A DNA stretch of 64,000 bases from Novosphingobium subterraneum. Lineage in GTDB: Bacteria > Pseudomonadota > Alphaproteobacteria > Sphingomonadales > Sphingomonadaceae. The stretch lies in NCBI RefSeq assembly GCF_000807925.1, contig NZ_JRVC01000021.1, positions 41,297 to 105,296 on the forward strand, read 5' to 3'. Positions within the stretch are counted from its first letter, which is position 1. Each line of letters starts with the position of its first letter. Under the pieces are notes generated by a model. The model worked only from the letters and a program-made list of their open reading frames with translations, was not told where the DNA came from and did not search any database. The translations under genes and the position numbers were made by a program. This document shows positions 1 to 9,801 of the stretch, in pieces.

Positions 1-2
1 AA

Positions 3-128
3 GACCTTCGCGTCGCAGTCATCGGCCTTGAGACATACGAACGCGGGGCGACGCTGGCGATGATCCGTGCACTGGGCGGCGGGTTCGACGCGGCCACTAC
101 CCAACCATCAGGACAGACCGAGCAATGA
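3..128 (+). CDS. C-terminal end of outer-membrane efflux factor (NodT/TolC type), partial
   Basis: Only the last 41 codons are inside the window; the gene runs in from the left edge. The readable tail contains YERGATLAMIRALGGGF, which resembles the conserved end of NodT-family outer-membrane factors (the A-L-x-x-A-L-G-G-G-W/F signature). Its stop overlaps the start of the next gene (ATGA), as in co-translated efflux operons. By context it would be the outer-membrane channel of a tripartite pump with the following adaptor and DHA2 pump. The call rests on a short tail plus gene order, so it is likely but not proven. Confidence 0.6.
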   Translation, partial: DLRVAVIGLETYERGATLAMIRALGGGFDAATTQPSGQTEQ

Positions 129-1270
129 GCGATACTGCGACACAAGCTGCCGAAGTCGATCCGGAACTGTCCGCCTTTCGCAAGGCACGCCGGACGATGT
201 GGCTCAAGCGCCTGGCCATTGTGCTCGCAGTGGCGGCTCTCGCATGGGGTGCCTGGTATGTGCTGGTCGCCCGCAACTATGTCAGCACCGACAACGCCTA
301 CGTGAATGCGCGAATGGCGCAGGTCACGCCGCTGGTTGTCGGATCGGCCATCGAGGTGCTGGTCGAAGACACGCAGCAGGTGAAGGCGGGTGATGTCCTC
401 GTCCGGCTCGATCAGGCCAATGCCAAAATCGCCGTCGCGCAGGCTGAAGCCGATCTTGCCGCCGCCCGCCGCAAATTCGGGCAGGCGGTTGCGACCAACA
501 GCGCGCTGTCGGCGCAGATCGACACATCAAGCGCCGGTCTTGTCCAGGCGCAGGCAAGGCTCCGCTCCGCGCAGGCCGAGTTCGACAAGGCGCGGATCGA
601 CTTGCGGCGCCGTGAGGCCGTCATTGCCAGCGGCGCGATCTCGGGTGAGGAACTGACCCAGGCGCGCAAGGCCTACGCCTCCGCCAACGCGGCGCTCGAG
701 GCGGCCCGCGGGGGCATCTCCGAAGTCACTTCGGCCCGACGGGTCGCGCAAGGGCAACTTGCCGCCAACGACGCCCTGGTGCGCGGCTCCAGCGTAGATA
801 CCGACCCAGCGGTTCAGGCGGCCAAGGCCCGGCTCGATGCCGCCTTGCTCGACCTCCAGCGTACCGAAATTCGCGCGCCGGTTTCCGGGGTGGTGAGCCG
901 CCTGCAGATTCAGGTGGGACAGCGCCTGAGCCCCGGTCAGACTATCATGACCATCGTCCCGATCGACAAGCTCTACGTCGATGCCAACTTCAAGGAAGGC
1001 CAACTCGGCCGTGTCCGTCCTGGCATGGCTGTAACCCTCAAGTCGGATCTTTATGGCGGCGATGTCGTCTACCAAGGCAAGGTCACCGGGCTGGCCGGCG
1101 GTACGGGATCGTCGATGGCAATCATCCCCGCCCAGAACGCCACCGGCAACTGGATCAAGACTGTCCAGCGCCTGCCGGTGCGGATCGAGCTTGATCCTGC
1201 CGAACTGCGCAAGCACCCGTTGCGCGTCGGGCTGTCGATGGAAGTCGAGATCGATGTTTCCGGTGAGTGA
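125..1270 (+). CDS. emrA: EmrA/HlyD-type membrane fusion protein of a multidrug efflux pump
   Basis: Periplasmic adaptor of 381 residues. An N-terminal cytoplasmic stretch is followed by one membrane segment (about residues 30-47). The lipoyl half follows (VEDTQQVKAGDVLVRLD, near residue 85), then a long Ala/Gln-rich coiled-coil hairpin (about 95-215), the second lipoyl half (RAPVSGVVSRLQIQVGQ) and a beta-barrel end. This is the EmrA/VceA order. The start overlaps the upstream outer-membrane-factor stop and the EmrB-like gene begins six bases after this stop, so the three genes form one operon. It probably exports toxic aromatics or intermediates; the substrate is inferred from the neighbourhood only. 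Confidence 0.9.
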   Translation: MSDTATQAAEVDPELSAFRKARRTMWLKRLAIVLAVAALAWGAWYVLVARNYVSTDNAYVNARMAQVTPLVVGSAIEVLVEDTQQVKAGDVLVRLDQANAKIAVAQAEADLAAARRKFGQAVATNSALSAQIDTSSAGLVQAQARLRSAQAEFDKARIDLRRREAVIASGAISGEELTQARKAYASANAALEAARGGISEVTSARRVAQGQLAANDALVRGSSVDTDPAVQAAKARLDAALLDLQRTEIRAPVSGVVSRLQIQVGQRLSPGQTIMTIVPIDKLYVDANFKEGQLGRVRPGMAVTLKSDLYGGDVVYQGKVTGLAGGTGSSMAIIPAQNATGNWIKTVQRLPVRIELDPAELRKHPLRVGLSMEVEIDVSGE

Positions 1271-1276
1271 AACCAG

Positions 1277-2806
1277 ATGAGCGAGACCGCTTCATCAGGC
1301 GCAGGAATAGCCCCGTCCCGGCAGCTTGTTGCCGGGCTCGTGCTTGCCCTTGCCAATTTCATGGTCATTCTCGACCTGAGCATCGCCAATGTCTCGATCC
1401 CGCATATCGCGGGCAATCTGGGCATCACGCTTGAACAAGGCGCATGGGTCATCACCTCCTACGCGGTCGCCGAGGCGATCTGCGTTCCCTTGACCGGATG
1501 GGTCGCCGGACGCTTCGGATCGGTACGCACCTTCCTGTTCAGCATGGTCGGGTTCGGGATCTGCTCATTCCTGTGCGGGATCTCAGTCACGATGGGCATG
1601 CTGGTCGCCAGTCGTATCGGACAGGGAATTTTCGGCGCCTTCCTGATGCCCATGTCGCAAACCTTGCTGCTCAGCGTGTTCCCGCCCGAGAAGCGCAATA
1701 TGGCGATGGGACTATGGGCTGTTACACTGCTGATGGGACCTGCTCTTGGTCCAATGATCGGTGGCTATCTCACAGAAAATTATTCCTGGCATTGGATATT
1801 CCTGATCAACTTGCCCGTCGCCATCCTGTGCATCGTGGTGGGTTTCGCGCTGCTCAGGCCGATCGAGACCGAGCGGCAGATCCTGCCGATCGACTATGTC
1901 GGCCTTGCCTTGCTGGTGCTCTGGGTCGGCTGCCTCCAGATCGTGCTCGACCTTGGCCGTAACCACGACTGGTTCGCCGACCCGATGATCGTGGCGCTGG
2001 CGATCACCTCTGCCGTGGGTTTTATCGTTTTCATTATCTGGGAGTTGGGCGAGGATCACCCGATCGTCGATTTGCGAGTCCTGCGGCACCGTGGCTTCAG
2101 CGTCAGCCTGACTGTTCTGTCGCTCGCATTTGCCGGATACTTCGCGGGGTTTGTCGTTGTCCCCCAGTGGCAGCAAGCCTGGCTCGGATTTCCTGCGACA
2201 GCAGCCGGCTTGTCCTCTTCGTTTTCGGCTATGGGCGGACTGATTACCGCGCCGGTGGTGGCTTTTCTGATGAGCCGCCTCGACCTGCGTGTCCTTGTTT
2301 CGTGCGGCGTCACCTGGATTGCGGCGATGACGCTCGTGCGCACAACCTGGACAACAGACTCCGATTTCTGGACCCTCAGCATTCCGCAGTTCGTTCAGGG
2401 GCTGGGCACTCCCTTCATGATGCTTCCTCTCATGACCCTGACGCTCAATACGGTTGAGGAAAACGAGGTGGCATCGGCCGCCGGCCTGCAAAGCTTCATG
2501 CGAACCATCGCCACCGCCGTAGCGACTTCCATCACTCTGTCTTATTGGGGTGATACCCAGCGCATCGCGCGCAGCGATGCGGTGGCGGTCCTGCAGCCGG
2601 AAGCGGCGCAGGCAAGCCTTTCCAGCCTCGGCTTCCCTTCTGAACAGATAAGGCAAGTGCTCAGCAACATGGTTGAGCTGGAGGCGACAACGCTGGCGCT
2701 TATTCATACCTTCTGGGCGACCACAGCCGTTTTGCTTTTTGCCGCCGCCCTGATCTGGCTTGCCCCACGACCGTCGAAATCAGGCGGCATTACGATGGGC
2801 CACTAA
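1277..2806 (+). CDS. emrB: EmrB/QacA-type MFS drug exporter (DHA2, 14 TMS)
   Basis: Inner-membrane proton/drug antiporter of 509 residues, the usual DHA2 length with about 14 hydrophobic segments. The start of the protein shows the family pattern LANFMVILDLSIANVSIPHI with the charged D in helix 1, followed by WVITSYAVAEAICVPLTGW. Motif C-like glycine/proline residues occur in MGPALGPMIGGYL (around residue 155). It partners the upstream EmrA-like adaptor. The next gene is convergent and about 60 bases away, so the operon ends here; no clear terminator is visible in the short gap. Confidence 0.9.
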   Translation: MSETASSGAGIAPSRQLVAGLVLALANFMVILDLSIANVSIPHIAGNLGITLEQGAWVITSYAVAEAICVPLTGWVAGRFGSVRTFLFSMVGFGICSFLCGISVTMGMLVASRIGQGIFGAFLMPMSQTLLLSVFPPEKRNMAMGLWAVTLLMGPALGPMIGGYLTENYSWHWIFLINLPVAILCIVVGFALLRPIETERQILPIDYVGLALLVLWVGCLQIVLDLGRNHDWFADPMIVALAITSAVGFIVFIIWELGEDHPIVDLRVLRHRGFSVSLTVLSLAFAGYFAGFVVVPQWQQAWLGFPATAAGLSSSFSAMGGLITAPVVAFLMSRLDLRVLVSCGVTWIAAMTLVRTTWTTDSDFWTLSIPQFVQGLGTPFMMLPLMTLTLNTVEENEVASAAGLQSFMRTIATAVATSITLSYWGDTQRIARSDAVAVLQPEAAQASLSSLGFPSEQIRQVLSNMVELEATTLALIHTFWATTAVLLFAAALIWLAPRPSKSGGITMGH

Positions 2807-2868
2807 AGAAGACTGACCGGCAACCAGGAGGCAGATCTGGCTCTGTCGGCTCCAGAACTTCATTGGCC

Positions 2869-3798
2869 TTATGTCTTGACCCGACGCGACAGCAGGATTG
2901 ATGCAACCACCAACAGCGAACCGATCAGGTGGTATTTTGCGAACCGTTCTCCAAGCAGTGGTACGGCCATCAGAACCCCGAACACTGATGGCAGGTTCAT
3001 GTAGACCCCCGCGCGGCCCGAGCCGACCAAGGCGACCGCGCGATTGAACAGCGCGTAGGACAGCAGCGAAGGAAATATCCCGACATAGAGCAGGGATGCG
3101 AGCGCTGCGGGTGAAGCCACGGTCAGGCCAGCCCACCAGAGGTGCCAGGCATAGGGCACACTCAAAGCCGCGATCCCGACCCCGAACAGGACAACCAGCA
3201 AACTGAGGTGGTGCATCGCCGGTGCGCGGCGCAGGAAGGTAGCATAGGCGGAATAGAGAAAAACCGCAATGATGGCGAGCAGATCGCCTCGGTTCAGCGC
3301 ATCCCAGCGCAGATAGTCGGGATGCCCCTTGGTCATGATCCACGCGATTCCGGTGATCGAAAGGAGTGCGCAAACGAGAAGGATCGGGTGCACCCTCTCC
3401 CGAAACAGCACAACTGGCATGAGCAGGGTCATCACCGGCATGGTCGATTGCAACAGAAGATTGTTGGTCGCGGTGGTGAACTGCAAGCTTTGATAGACGA
3501 GAAAGGAAAACAGCCCCACTCCTAAGGCCCCGAGGAGCCCAAGGAACCGCCAGCCGCCGACAATGGCGGACAGGTCGTCGCGGAGGTGTCGCCAAGCGAA
3601 CGGGAGCACGAAGACCAGCGCCACCACCCACCGCCAGAACGCCAGCGTCACGGGTGAGAGCAAGTCCTTGGCCGCCCGCCCGACGATCGGATTCAGGGCC
3701 CAAAAGAACGAGGCCAGACACAGCAACAGGGCTGGTGATTGCCAGAGCCTGGACACAAGACCCAGGATGCTGGACGTGTTGCGGTCGGCATCTTGCAA
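2869..3798 (-). CDS. EamA/DMT-family transporter
   Basis: Ten-helix drug/metabolite transporter with two EamA repeats: the first begins at LCLASFFWALNPIVGRAA, the second after the sixth helix. I chose a TTG start at 3798, which gives 310 residues, the normal family length. It is preceded nine bases upstream by GGGGAG. The open frame continues to ATG codons at 3861, 3870 and 3954, but those lie in or beyond the putative operator and would overlap the divergent dioxygenase start. The gene is divergent from the dioxygenase at 3936 and so probably shares its control region. Transported compound unknown; an aromatic acid or metabolite exporter is plausible. Confidence 0.8.
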   Translation of the reverse strand: MQDADRNTSSILGLVSRLWQSPALLLCLASFFWALNPIVGRAAKDLLSPVTLAFWRWVVALVFVLPFAWRHLRDDLSAIVGGWRFLGLLGALGVGLFSFLVYQSLQFTTATNNLLLQSTMPVMTLLMPVVLFRERVHPILLVCALLSITGIAWIMTKGHPDYLRWDALNRGDLLAIIAVFLYSAYATFLRRAPAMHHLSLLVVLFGVGIAALSVPYAWHLWWAGLTVASPAALASLLYVGIFPSLLSYALFNRAVALVGSGRAGVYMNLPSVFGVLMAVPLLGERFAKYHLIGSLLVVASILLSRRVKT

Positions 3799-3860
3799 CC
3801 TAAAATTCTCCCCAGAAACGCGGCTTGAGAATCGTCCTTGCGCCAACGGTAGGTTTTGCA

Positions 3861-3885
3861 TATGGTGCATCGCGTTGCATGTATA
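3861..3885. promoter_or_regulatory. Putative operator between DMT transporter and dioxygenase
   Basis: The stretch contains ATGGTGCAT and, spaced by four bases, TTGCATG, giving TGCA-N6-TGCA. The same TGCA-N6-TGCA layout occurs at 43318-43331 upstream of another dioxygenase operon, and the left half resembles the ATTGTGCAA motif found upstream of several other operons here. It lies 50-75 bases before the ATG at 3936, between two divergent genes. It may be an IclR-type operator, but this is the weakest member of the set. Confidence 0.45.
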
Positions 3886-3935
3886 GCGCGAATCGACTAT
3901 GCAGCACTCGGAACAAAAAGCATGGGAGCGATGCG

Positions 3936-5315
3936 ATGAATGGATCGTCGGCACTCGTCGACAACGCCGGTGCGAGCCAGTCTCGCCGGGTGTTCTGGGA
4001 TCAAGATGTCTATCAGCTGGAGCTGGAGCGGATATTCTCGCGATGCTGGCTCATGCTCGGACATGATTCGCTAGTTCCCAAACCGGGCGACTTCATTACG
4101 ACGTACATGGCAGAAGACCGTGTCATCTTGTCGCGGCAGCCGGACGGTTCGCTGAAGGCGTTCATCAATTCCTGCACTCACCGCGGCAACCAGATCTGTC
4201 ATGCCGACAGCGGCAGCGCCAAGGCGTTCGTGTGCAATTATCATGGTTGGGTTTTCGGTCAGGATGGTTCGCTCGTCGATGTTCCGATGGAAGAGCGGTG
4301 CTATCACAGCGATCTCGACAAATCCAAGCTGGGGCTCGCGCCGATCCGGGTCGAAACTTACAAGGGCTTCATCTTCGGCTGCCATGATCCCGAAGCGCCA
4401 TCGCTTGAGGACTATCTGGGGGACTTCTGCTGGTACCTCGATACGATCTGGGACGGTCCGGACGGTGGTCTGGAACTGCTCGGGCCGCCGTTGAAGAGCA
4501 CCCTCGCCTGCAATTGGAAAGTCCCGACCGAGAACTTCGTCGGCGATGGGTATCACGTGGGCTGGACGCATGCCGCCGCTCTCCAGATGATCGGGGGCGA
4601 GCTGGCTGGCCTGTCGGGCAATCGCGCCGACATGCCGTTTGACGACCTTGGTCTGCAATTCACCATGCGGCATGGCCACGGGTTTGGCCTGATCGATAAC
4701 GCGGCGACTGCGATCCACGTCAAGCGCGACGGGTACGTCAAATATCTCGAGGAGACGCGGGGCGGAATTCGCGAAAAATTCGGGCCGGAGCGCGAACGGC
4801 TCTATGTCGGTCACTGGAATACGTCGATCTTCCCAAACTGTTCGTTCCTCTACGGAACCAACACCTTCAAGATCTGGCATCCGCGCGGGCCGCATGAAAT
4901 CGAGGTCTGGACCTATACCATGGTGCCGAAGAATGCCGACACCGAAACAAAGCGGTCGATCCAGCGCGAAGCGATCCGTTCATTCGGAACGGCGGGAACG
5001 CTCGAAAGCGACGATGGCGAAAATATGTCGTCGGCTACCTACATCAACAACGGTATCATCACCCGCAAGGGGCGGATGAATTCGAGCATGGGCAAGGACC
5101 GCGAAGGGCCGCACCCCGTCTATCCAGGAATTGTCGGGGTCAGCTTCATCGGCGAAACCTCGTATCGGGGCTTTTATCGTTTCTGGCAAGAAATGCTCGA
5201 TGCGCCGGATTGGGCAGCTATCCGGGCCAATGACGATACCTGGGATGTAATGTGGACCAACCGTAATTTTTGGCCTGATCGTCTGTCGGCGAAGCAAGCC
5301 GAGCCGCAAGACTGA
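3936..5315 (+). CDS. Rieske aromatic ring-hydroxylating dioxygenase, large (alpha) subunit
   Basis: Catalytic subunit of 459 residues that inserts O2 into an aromatic ring. The Rieske [2Fe-2S] ligands are C80, H82, C100 and H103 (CTHRGNQICH and CNYHGW). The mononuclear iron site is D204, H207 and H212 in DGYHVGWTH. The ATG at 3936 was preferred because GGGAG lies just upstream and the Rieske fold then begins at the usual place; an upstream in-frame ATG at 3825 would run through the putative operator. The beta subunit follows after 25 bases. The sequence type suits benzoate/biphenyl-like substrates, but the true substrate cannot be read from the sequence. Confidence 0.93.
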   Translation: MNGSSALVDNAGASQSRRVFWDQDVYQLELERIFSRCWLMLGHDSLVPKPGDFITTYMAEDRVILSRQPDGSLKAFINSCTHRGNQICHADSGSAKAFVCNYHGWVFGQDGSLVDVPMEERCYHSDLDKSKLGLAPIRVETYKGFIFGCHDPEAPSLEDYLGDFCWYLDTIWDGPDGGLELLGPPLKSTLACNWKVPTENFVGDGYHVGWTHAAALQMIGGELAGLSGNRADMPFDDLGLQFTMRHGHGFGLIDNAATAIHVKRDGYVKYLEETRGGIREKFGPERERLYVGHWNTSIFPNCSFLYGTNTFKIWHPRGPHEIEVWTYTMVPKNADTETKRSIQREAIRSFGTAGTLESDDGENMSSATYINNGIITRKGRMNSSMGKDREGPHPVYPGIVGVSFIGETSYRGFYRFWQEMLDAPDWAAIRANDDTWDVMWTNRNFWPDRLSAKQAEPQD

Positions 5316-5340
5316 TCCCGACAGCAATCTGGACCGCAAG

Positions 5341-5865
5341 ATGACCGAAACACGCAAGCCCGTAGGCATGGAACTGCATCATGCCATCGTCAGTCACTAT
5401 TCCGCCGAGGTGCGGATGTTGCAAAACCAGCAATATCGCGAATGGTTCGATACTGTAATCGCCGAAGATATCCATTACTGGATGCCAGTTTACGAACAGC
5501 GGTTCGCACGTGACCGCCGCCCGGATCCAACCCCGGGGGATGCCGCAATCTACAACGATGACTATTCCGAGCTGCAGCAGCGGGTCGACCGGTTGCTGAC
5601 GGGTCAGGTATGGATGGAAGATCCGCCATCACGAATCCGCTATTTCGTCACCAATGTCGAAGCATTCGAAATTGCACCGTTTGAATTCGAGGTCTTCTCT
5701 AACGTTCTGGTGCACCGCAATCGCCGACAGAGCGAAGTTTACGTGCACACGCTGGGACGCGAAGACAAGCTGCGGAAAACAGACAGCGGCTTCAAGGTAT
5801 TCAGCAGAAAGCTGAATATCGACGCGCGCGTCGTGCAGGACAAGAATCTCTATTTCTTTGTATAA
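5341..5865 (+). CDS. Ring-hydroxylating dioxygenase, small (beta) subunit
   Basis: Small subunit of 174 residues with the cone-like SnoaL/NTF2 fold typical of beta subunits (EWFDTVIAEDIHYWMPVYEQ near the start, YFVTNVEAFEI in the middle). It forms an alpha3beta3 enzyme with the gene just upstream. An alternative start at 5368 (MELHHAIVSHY) is equally plausible since neither has a strong ribosome site. Together with the alpha gene it makes a complete terminal oxygenase, but no electron-transfer partner is encoded next to it. Confidence 0.9.
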   Translation: MTETRKPVGMELHHAIVSHYSAEVRMLQNQQYREWFDTVIAEDIHYWMPVYEQRFARDRRPDPTPGDAAIYNDDYSELQQRVDRLLTGQVWMEDPPSRIRYFVTNVEAFEIAPFEFEVFSNVLVHRNRRQSEVYVHTLGREDKLRKTDSGFKVFSRKLNIDARVVQDKNLYFFV

Positions 5866-5907
5866 GCAAATTCAATCAAATAGAAATCAGGAAACGGGAG
5901 AGCAAAA

Positions 5908-7005
5908 ATGGACGCATACGCGGCAATTATCGAGCGTCAGGGTGGCGAATTCGTTCTGGATAACGTCTCCATCGAGGATCCGCGCGACGGCGAAGTGCTG
6001 GTCAAGGTTGCCGCAGCTGGCATATGCCACACCGACCTGACGGTTCGCGATCAATATTATCCGACGCCGCTGCCGGCGGTGCTGGGCCATGAAGGTTCGG
6101 GTGTTGTCGAAAAGGTCGGCCGCGGCGTGACCACTGTCAAGCCAGGCGACAAGGTCGTGCTCTCCTTCAGCTATTGCGGCACCTGTCCATCGTGCCTCAA
6201 GGGCCATCAGGCCTATTGTCCGAGCCTGTTCCCGCTCAATTTCATGGGCCGCCGCCTGGATGGTTCGACGCCTATCACCCGCAACGGCCAAGAAGTCAAC
6301 GCCTGCTTCTTCGGTCAATCCTCGTTCGCGACCTATTCGATCGCGTCGGAAAACAACTGCGTCAAGGTTGCCGACGACGCACAGATCGAACTTTTGGGCC
6401 CACTGGGCTGCGGCATCCAGACCGGGGCGGGCAGCATCCTCAATGCGCTTTGTCCCGAACCTGGCTCCTCGATCGCGATCTTCGGGGTCGGGTCGGTCGG
6501 CCTCAGCGCAGTGATGGCCGCCAAGGCCTCGGGCTGCCTCAAGATCATCGCGGTTGACCGCAACGCAGGCCGCTTGGAACTGGCGCGTGAACTGGGCGCC
6601 ACCGATGTGATCGACGCCAACACGGTCAACGCTCAGGAAGCGATCGTCGCGATGACCGGTGGCGGCGCCGACTATGCCATGGATACCACCGCCATTCCAG
6701 CGGTGCTGCGCTCGGCGGTGGACAGCACGCACAACATGGGTGAAACCGCAGTGGTCGGCGGGGCGAAGCTGGGCACCGAATTTTCGCTAGACATGAACAA
6801 CATGCTGTTTGGCCGCAAGTTGCGCGGCGTAGTCGAAGGATCGAGCACCCCGCAGGTCTTCATCCCGCAACTGATTGCGATGCAGAAGGCCGGGCTGTTC
6901 CCGTTCGAGAAGCTCTGCACCTTCTATGATCTCGACCAGATCAACCAGGCCGTCGAGGATACCGAAAAGACCGGCAAGGCGATCAAGGCCATTCTCAAAA
7001 TGTAG
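5908..7005 (+). CDS. Zinc-dependent aryl-alcohol dehydrogenase (XylB-like MDR family)
   Basis: Medium-chain NAD-dependent alcohol dehydrogenase of 365 residues. Catalytic zinc ligands are visible as C40 (AAGICHTDL) and H61/E62 (LGHEGSG). The structural zinc cluster is C90, C93, C96 and C104. The Rossmann motif FGVGSVGLSAVMAAK sits near residue 190. This is the class of benzyl/aryl-alcohol dehydrogenases (XylB, AreB) and glutathione-independent formaldehyde-like enzymes. A GGGAG ribosome site precedes the ATG. It lies between the dioxygenase pair and PPDK on the same strand, so it probably oxidises an aromatic or aliphatic alcohol intermediate. Confidence 0.87.
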   Translation: MDAYAAIIERQGGEFVLDNVSIEDPRDGEVLVKVAAAGICHTDLTVRDQYYPTPLPAVLGHEGSGVVEKVGRGVTTVKPGDKVVLSFSYCGTCPSCLKGHQAYCPSLFPLNFMGRRLDGSTPITRNGQEVNACFFGQSSFATYSIASENNCVKVADDAQIELLGPLGCGIQTGAGSILNALCPEPGSSIAIFGVGSVGLSAVMAAKASGCLKIIAVDRNAGRLELARELGATDVIDANTVNAQEAIVAMTGGGADYAMDTTAIPAVLRSAVDSTHNMGETAVVGGAKLGTEFSLDMNNMLFGRKLRGVVEGSSTPQVFIPQLIAMQKAGLFPFEKLCTFYDLDQINQAVEDTEKTGKAIKAILKM

Positions 7006-7077
7006 ATCGCTTCTGGGGCGGCGCACCAATCGAATTGCGCCGCCTTGGACCTGCACTTGGACCTCAGGAATTTAACA

Positions 7078-9744
7078 ATGTCGAGTGTGTTTTCCTTCGG
7101 TTCCGGCGTTCTGGTCGCAGGTCAGATTGGTCTCGACAAGCGCGTCTTGGGCGGGAAAGGGGCCAACCTCGCCGAGATGGCGCGGATCGGGCTGCCCGTC
7201 CCGCCTGGATTCACGATTTCCGCCGGCGAATGCCTCGCTTATCTTGACCACGGCAGAGCTTCACTTGATCGCATCCGCGATGAGGTTTCGGCTGCTTTGG
7301 GGCTGGTCGAACGGGCGACGGGCAAGACGTTCGGCAATCCTCGCGATCCCCTGCTGGTCTCGGTGCGTTCGGGCGCGCGGGTATCCATGCCGGGGATGAT
7401 GGACACGATCCTCAACCTTGGCATCAATGATGCTACCGTCACCGGCCTGGGCCAGTCCTCCGGGGATGAGCGGTTCGCGCTCGACAGTTATCGCCGCTTC
7501 ATCCAGATGTATTCCAGTGTCGTGCTCGAAATCGAGCATGGCGTATTCGAGGCAGCCCTTGACCGCATCAAGGAAGATCGCGGCGTCGATGAGGATATCG
7601 ATCTTCGAGTGGAGGATCTGCGCGGCGTGATCGCGACCTTCAAGGATCTCGTGCTTGCCCATCACGGCGCGGCCTTTCCTCAGGATGTACAGGAACAACT
7701 CTGGACGGCAATCGAGGCGGTGTTCCGCTCATGGGACTCACCGCGAGCCAAGGTCTACCGGCGCCTGAACGATATCCCCGGAGATTGGGGCACGGCGGTT
7801 AACGTCCAAGCCATGGTGTTCGGAAATCTTGGCGAGACCAGCGCTACCGGCGTCGCCTTTACCCGCAACCCTGCAACCGGCGAGAAGGCCTACTACGGCG
7901 AATGGCTGGCCAACGCCCAGGGTGAGGATGTTGTCGCCGGCATCCGCACGCCCCAGTATCTGACCAGGGCTGCCCGCGAAGCCGCAGGTGCGCGGCTTCC
8001 CTCAATGCAGGAAGCGATGCCGAAGGCCTATGCCCAACTTGCTGAGGTGTTCGAACTGCTGGAGCGCCACTATCGCGACATGCAGGACATCGAATTCACA
8101 GTCGAACGCGGCAGGCTCTACCTCCTTCAGACCCGTTCGGGCAAGCGCACCGCCAAGGCCGCGTTAAAGATCGCCGTCGACATGGTCGAGGAAGGCCTGA
8201 TCGACCGAACAGCGGCACTACGCCGTCTGGATCCCGCTTCGCTCGACCAGTTGCTCCACCCCTCCCTCGATCCGGATGCGGAGCGCGTCGTGCTCGGCAA
8301 GGGCCTGCCGGCTTCTCCTGGCGCGGCCTCGGGCGGAGTGGTGTTCGATGCCGAAACCGCAGCACGCCGGGCGGAGCTGGGTGAAAAGGTGATTCTTGTC
8401 CGGCACGAGACCTCGCCCGACGACATTCACGGCATGCATGTGGCCCAGGGTATTCTGACCGCGCGGGGCGGAATGACCAGCCACGCTGCCGTTGTCGCAA
8501 GGGGCATGGGCCGGCCTTGTGTCGCAGGGACTTCCACCCTCAAGATCGATCCGGTCGCGCGGGTTGCCGAAGTGGGCGGGCAGCGGCTCGAAGAAGGTGC
8601 GTTCATCACGATCGACGGTTCGACCGGCGAAGTGTTTCTCGGAGAGCTGCCCACGATCCTGCCCGAACTATCGGGCGACTTTGCGACCGTGATGGCCTGG
8701 GCCGATCAGCACCGCCGCCTCAAGATCCGGACCAACGCGGAAACTCCGGTCGATTGCGCGATGGCGCGCCGCTTCGGCGCCGAGGGGGTCGGGCTGTGCC
8801 GGACCGAGCACATGTTCTTCGACGAGAACCGGATCCTCGCCATGCGGCAGATGATCCTGGCCGACAGCGAAAAGGAACGACGCTCCGCGCTCGACCAGCT
8901 ATTGCCCGAACAGCGCACCGACTTCCGCCGGATCTTCGAAATCATGGAAGGCTTGCCAGTCACCATCCGCCTCCTCGATCCGCCGCTGCACGAGTTTCTG
9001 CCGCATACGGATAGCGAGTTCACCGAGCTTTCGCGGGCGATGGGTATTGACGTGGAGCAGGTTCGGCATCGCGCAATCGAATTGGCGGAAACCAACCCCA
9101 TGCTGGGGCATCGAGGCTGCCGACTGGGCGTGGTCTATCCCGAAATATACGAAATGCAGGCTCGCGCGATTTTCGAGGCGGCGCTCGAAGTCGCGGGCGA
9201 GGCGGGCATGGCGGTCTGTCCCGAAATCATGATTCCGCTGGTCGGATTGCCGCGTGAACTGGAATCACTGAAGGATACCCTGTACAGGGTCGCTGAAGTC
9301 GTGTTCGCCGAAAAAGGCGAGCGGATCGCCTTTAGCGTTGGCACCATGATCGAGCTGCCGCGGGCAGCCCTGGTTGCCGACGAAATCGCTGCAAGCGGGG
9401 AATTCTTCTCGTTCGGAACCAATGATCTGACCCAGACTACGCTGGGGATCAGCCGCGACGATGCGGCGCGTTTCCTGGGTGCTTATGTGGAAAAAGGCAT
9501 TATCGCCAAGGACCCGTTCGTCACCCTCGATATCGAAGGGGTCGGCAAGCTGATCGAAATGGCATCGCGCAAAGGGCGCGAAACCCGGCCCGACCTAAAA
9601 CTGGGGATCTGCGGCGAGCACGGCGGCGATCCGGCCACGATCGCCTTCTGTGAGGAGATCGGGTTGGACTATGTCAGCGCCTCGCCGTTCCGCGTGCCGA
9701 TCGCCCGACTGGCTGCCGCCCAAGCGGCGCTCACGGCTGCCTAG
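7078..9744 (+). CDS. ppdK: Pyruvate, phosphate dikinase
   Basis: Interconverts pyruvate + ATP + Pi and PEP + AMP + PPi. At 888 residues it has the usual full length. The N-terminal ATP-grasp domain carries SVRSGARVSMPGMMDTILNL. The swivelling phosphohistidine domain has GGMTSHAAVVARGMGRPC with catalytic H469, and the C-terminal PEP/pyruvate barrel has GAEGVGLCRTEHMFF and ends with the LGICGEHGGDP signature containing the catalytic Cys. I chose the ATG at 7078 because upstream in-frame codons give a non-family extension. Placed in an aromatic cluster, it can turn meta-pathway pyruvate into PEP for gluconeogenesis. No PPDK regulatory protein gene is seen nearby. Confidence 0.95.
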   Translation: MSSVFSFGSGVLVAGQIGLDKRVLGGKGANLAEMARIGLPVPPGFTISAGECLAYLDHGRASLDRIRDEVSAALGLVERATGKTFGNPRDPLLVSVRSGARVSMPGMMDTILNLGINDATVTGLGQSSGDERFALDSYRRFIQMYSSVVLEIEHGVFEAALDRIKEDRGVDEDIDLRVEDLRGVIATFKDLVLAHHGAAFPQDVQEQLWTAIEAVFRSWDSPRAKVYRRLNDIPGDWGTAVNVQAMVFGNLGETSATGVAFTRNPATGEKAYYGEWLANAQGEDVVAGIRTPQYLTRAAREAAGARLPSMQEAMPKAYAQLAEVFELLERHYRDMQDIEFTVERGRLYLLQTRSGKRTAKAALKIAVDMVEEGLIDRTAALRRLDPASLDQLLHPSLDPDAERVVLGKGLPASPGAASGGVVFDAETAARRAELGEKVILVRHETSPDDIHGMHVAQGILTARGGMTSHAAVVARGMGRPCVAGTSTLKIDPVARVAEVGGQRLEEGAFITIDGSTGEVFLGELPTILPELSGDFATVMAWADQHRRLKIRTNAETPVDCAMARRFGAEGVGLCRTEHMFFDENRILAMRQMILADSEKERRSALDQLLPEQRTDFRRIFEIMEGLPVTIRLLDPPLHEFLPHTDSEFTELSRAMGIDVEQVRHRAIELAETNPMLGHRGCRLGVVYPEIYEMQARAIFEAALEVAGEAGMAVCPEIMIPLVGLPRELESLKDTLYRVAEVVFAEKGERIAFSVGTMIELPRAALVADEIAASGEFFSFGTNDLTQTTLGISRDDAARFLGAYVEKGIIAKDPFVTLDIEGVGKLIEMASRKGRETRPDLKLGICGEHGGDPATIAFCEEIGLDYVSASPFRVPIARLAAAQAALTAA

Positions 9745-9801
9745 ACCTGCACGGCAAACAACACTGTACCCGAACATCACCAAGACAAGGGAAAGCTGGA
9801 C